64,000 bases of DNA from Rhinopithecus roxellana (taxonomy: Eukaryota > Chordata > Mammalia > Primates > Cercopithecidae): positions 92,968,089 to 93,032,088 of the forward strand of contig NC_044551.1 in the NCBI RefSeq assembly GCF_007565055.1, read 5' to 3'. The notes under the pieces are model-generated. The model did no database searches. It had not been told where the DNA came from and saw nothing but the letters and a program-made list of their open reading frames with translations. The position numbers and the translations under genes are program-made. The stretch's first letter is position 1, and every line of letters starts with the position of its first letter. This document shows positions 63,930 to 64,000 of the stretch, in pieces.

Positions 63930-64000
63930 TCAATCTGTACTGCTCAATATGGCACCGCTGAACACACCGGCCGATTGACAGCTTGAAATGTGGCTAATCA
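63930..64000. mobile_element. Possible DNA transposon edge cut by window end
   Basis: CTGTACTGCTCAATATGGCA and GCTTGAAATGTGGCTAATCA resemble a common short mammalian DNA transposon, but only about 70 bp are visible. Confidence 0.35.

Larger units (their letters stand above)
60837..64000 (-). other. CTNND2: CTNND2 intron 5' of the 571-nt exon, partial
   Basis: The intron ends at the acceptor CACAG next to the exon and runs off the right edge. 60837-61050 is still CpG-rich, with a pyrimidine-rich tract on the minus strand before the acceptor. 61050-62560 has no recognised repeat apart from a short purine-rich patch near 61860-61960 and a TG/TA-rich patch near 62200-62280. The rest holds MER5-like elements and a possible DNA-transposon edge at the far right. 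62990-63920 shows nothing I recognise. Confidence 0.88.

Overview
This window is nuclear DNA of a primate, almost certainly human. It is dense in Alu, L1, MIR, L2, MaLR/ERV LTR and hAT (MER-type) repeats, and it holds split coding exons bounded by GT-AG splice sites. Three exons on the minus strand encode a continuous stretch of delta-catenin (CTNND2, also called NPRAP), a neuronal armadillo-repeat protein of the p120-catenin family. The human gene lies on 5p15.2 on the minus strand of chromosome 5, so the window appears to be given in chromosome-plus orientation. Exon order in the transcript runs from high to low coordinates: 60836-60266 (571 nt), 41463-41269 (195 nt), 22603-22348 (256 nt). 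The phases fit exactly (0/1, 1/1, 1/2). Together the exons give about 340 residues, roughly 205-545 of a protein of about 1,225 residues: the proline-, alanine- and serine-rich N-terminal linker that ends just before the first ARM repeat. No other intact protein gene or RNA gene is supported.

Layout. 1-22347 is intron downstream of the third exon. It holds Alus (several nested in older MIR or LTR elements), a THE1/MST-type LTR (5195-5551), a 45-bp x 10 minisatellite (10370-10820), a complete solo ERV1-type LTR with a 4-bp target duplication (11079-11759), a 76-bp tandem duplication (12146-12297) and a MaLR LTR split by an Alu (14407-15098). 22604-41268 is the next intron. It holds a 127-bp tandem triplication interrupted by an Alu, an L1 3' end with possible 3' transduction (28479-28756), a 3.7-kb dead L1 (about 30690-34410), a patchwork of decayed coding-like frames on the minus strand (34430-35850) that I could not identify, a tandem Alu pair and a MER1-type hAT element. 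41464-60265 is the third intron. Its standout is a perfect 146-bp inverted repeat (55269-55414 and 56454-56599) whose second arm is flanked by a 17-bp direct repeat, as expected of a templated insertion. It also holds a 70-bp duplicated segment lodged in an Alu fragment, a MaLR LTR and several hairpins. 60837-64000 is the 5'-most intron segment. The 571-nt exon lies in a GC- and CpG-rich island.

The coding content belongs to one gene. Everything else is intron, repeat or small local rearrangement. The most unusual signals are the perfect inverted repeat with insertion hallmarks, the unexplained decayed coding segment at 34.4-35.9 kb, and the very homogeneous 45-bp minisatellite. All repeat family names come from recognising consensus features by eye, not from a database search.
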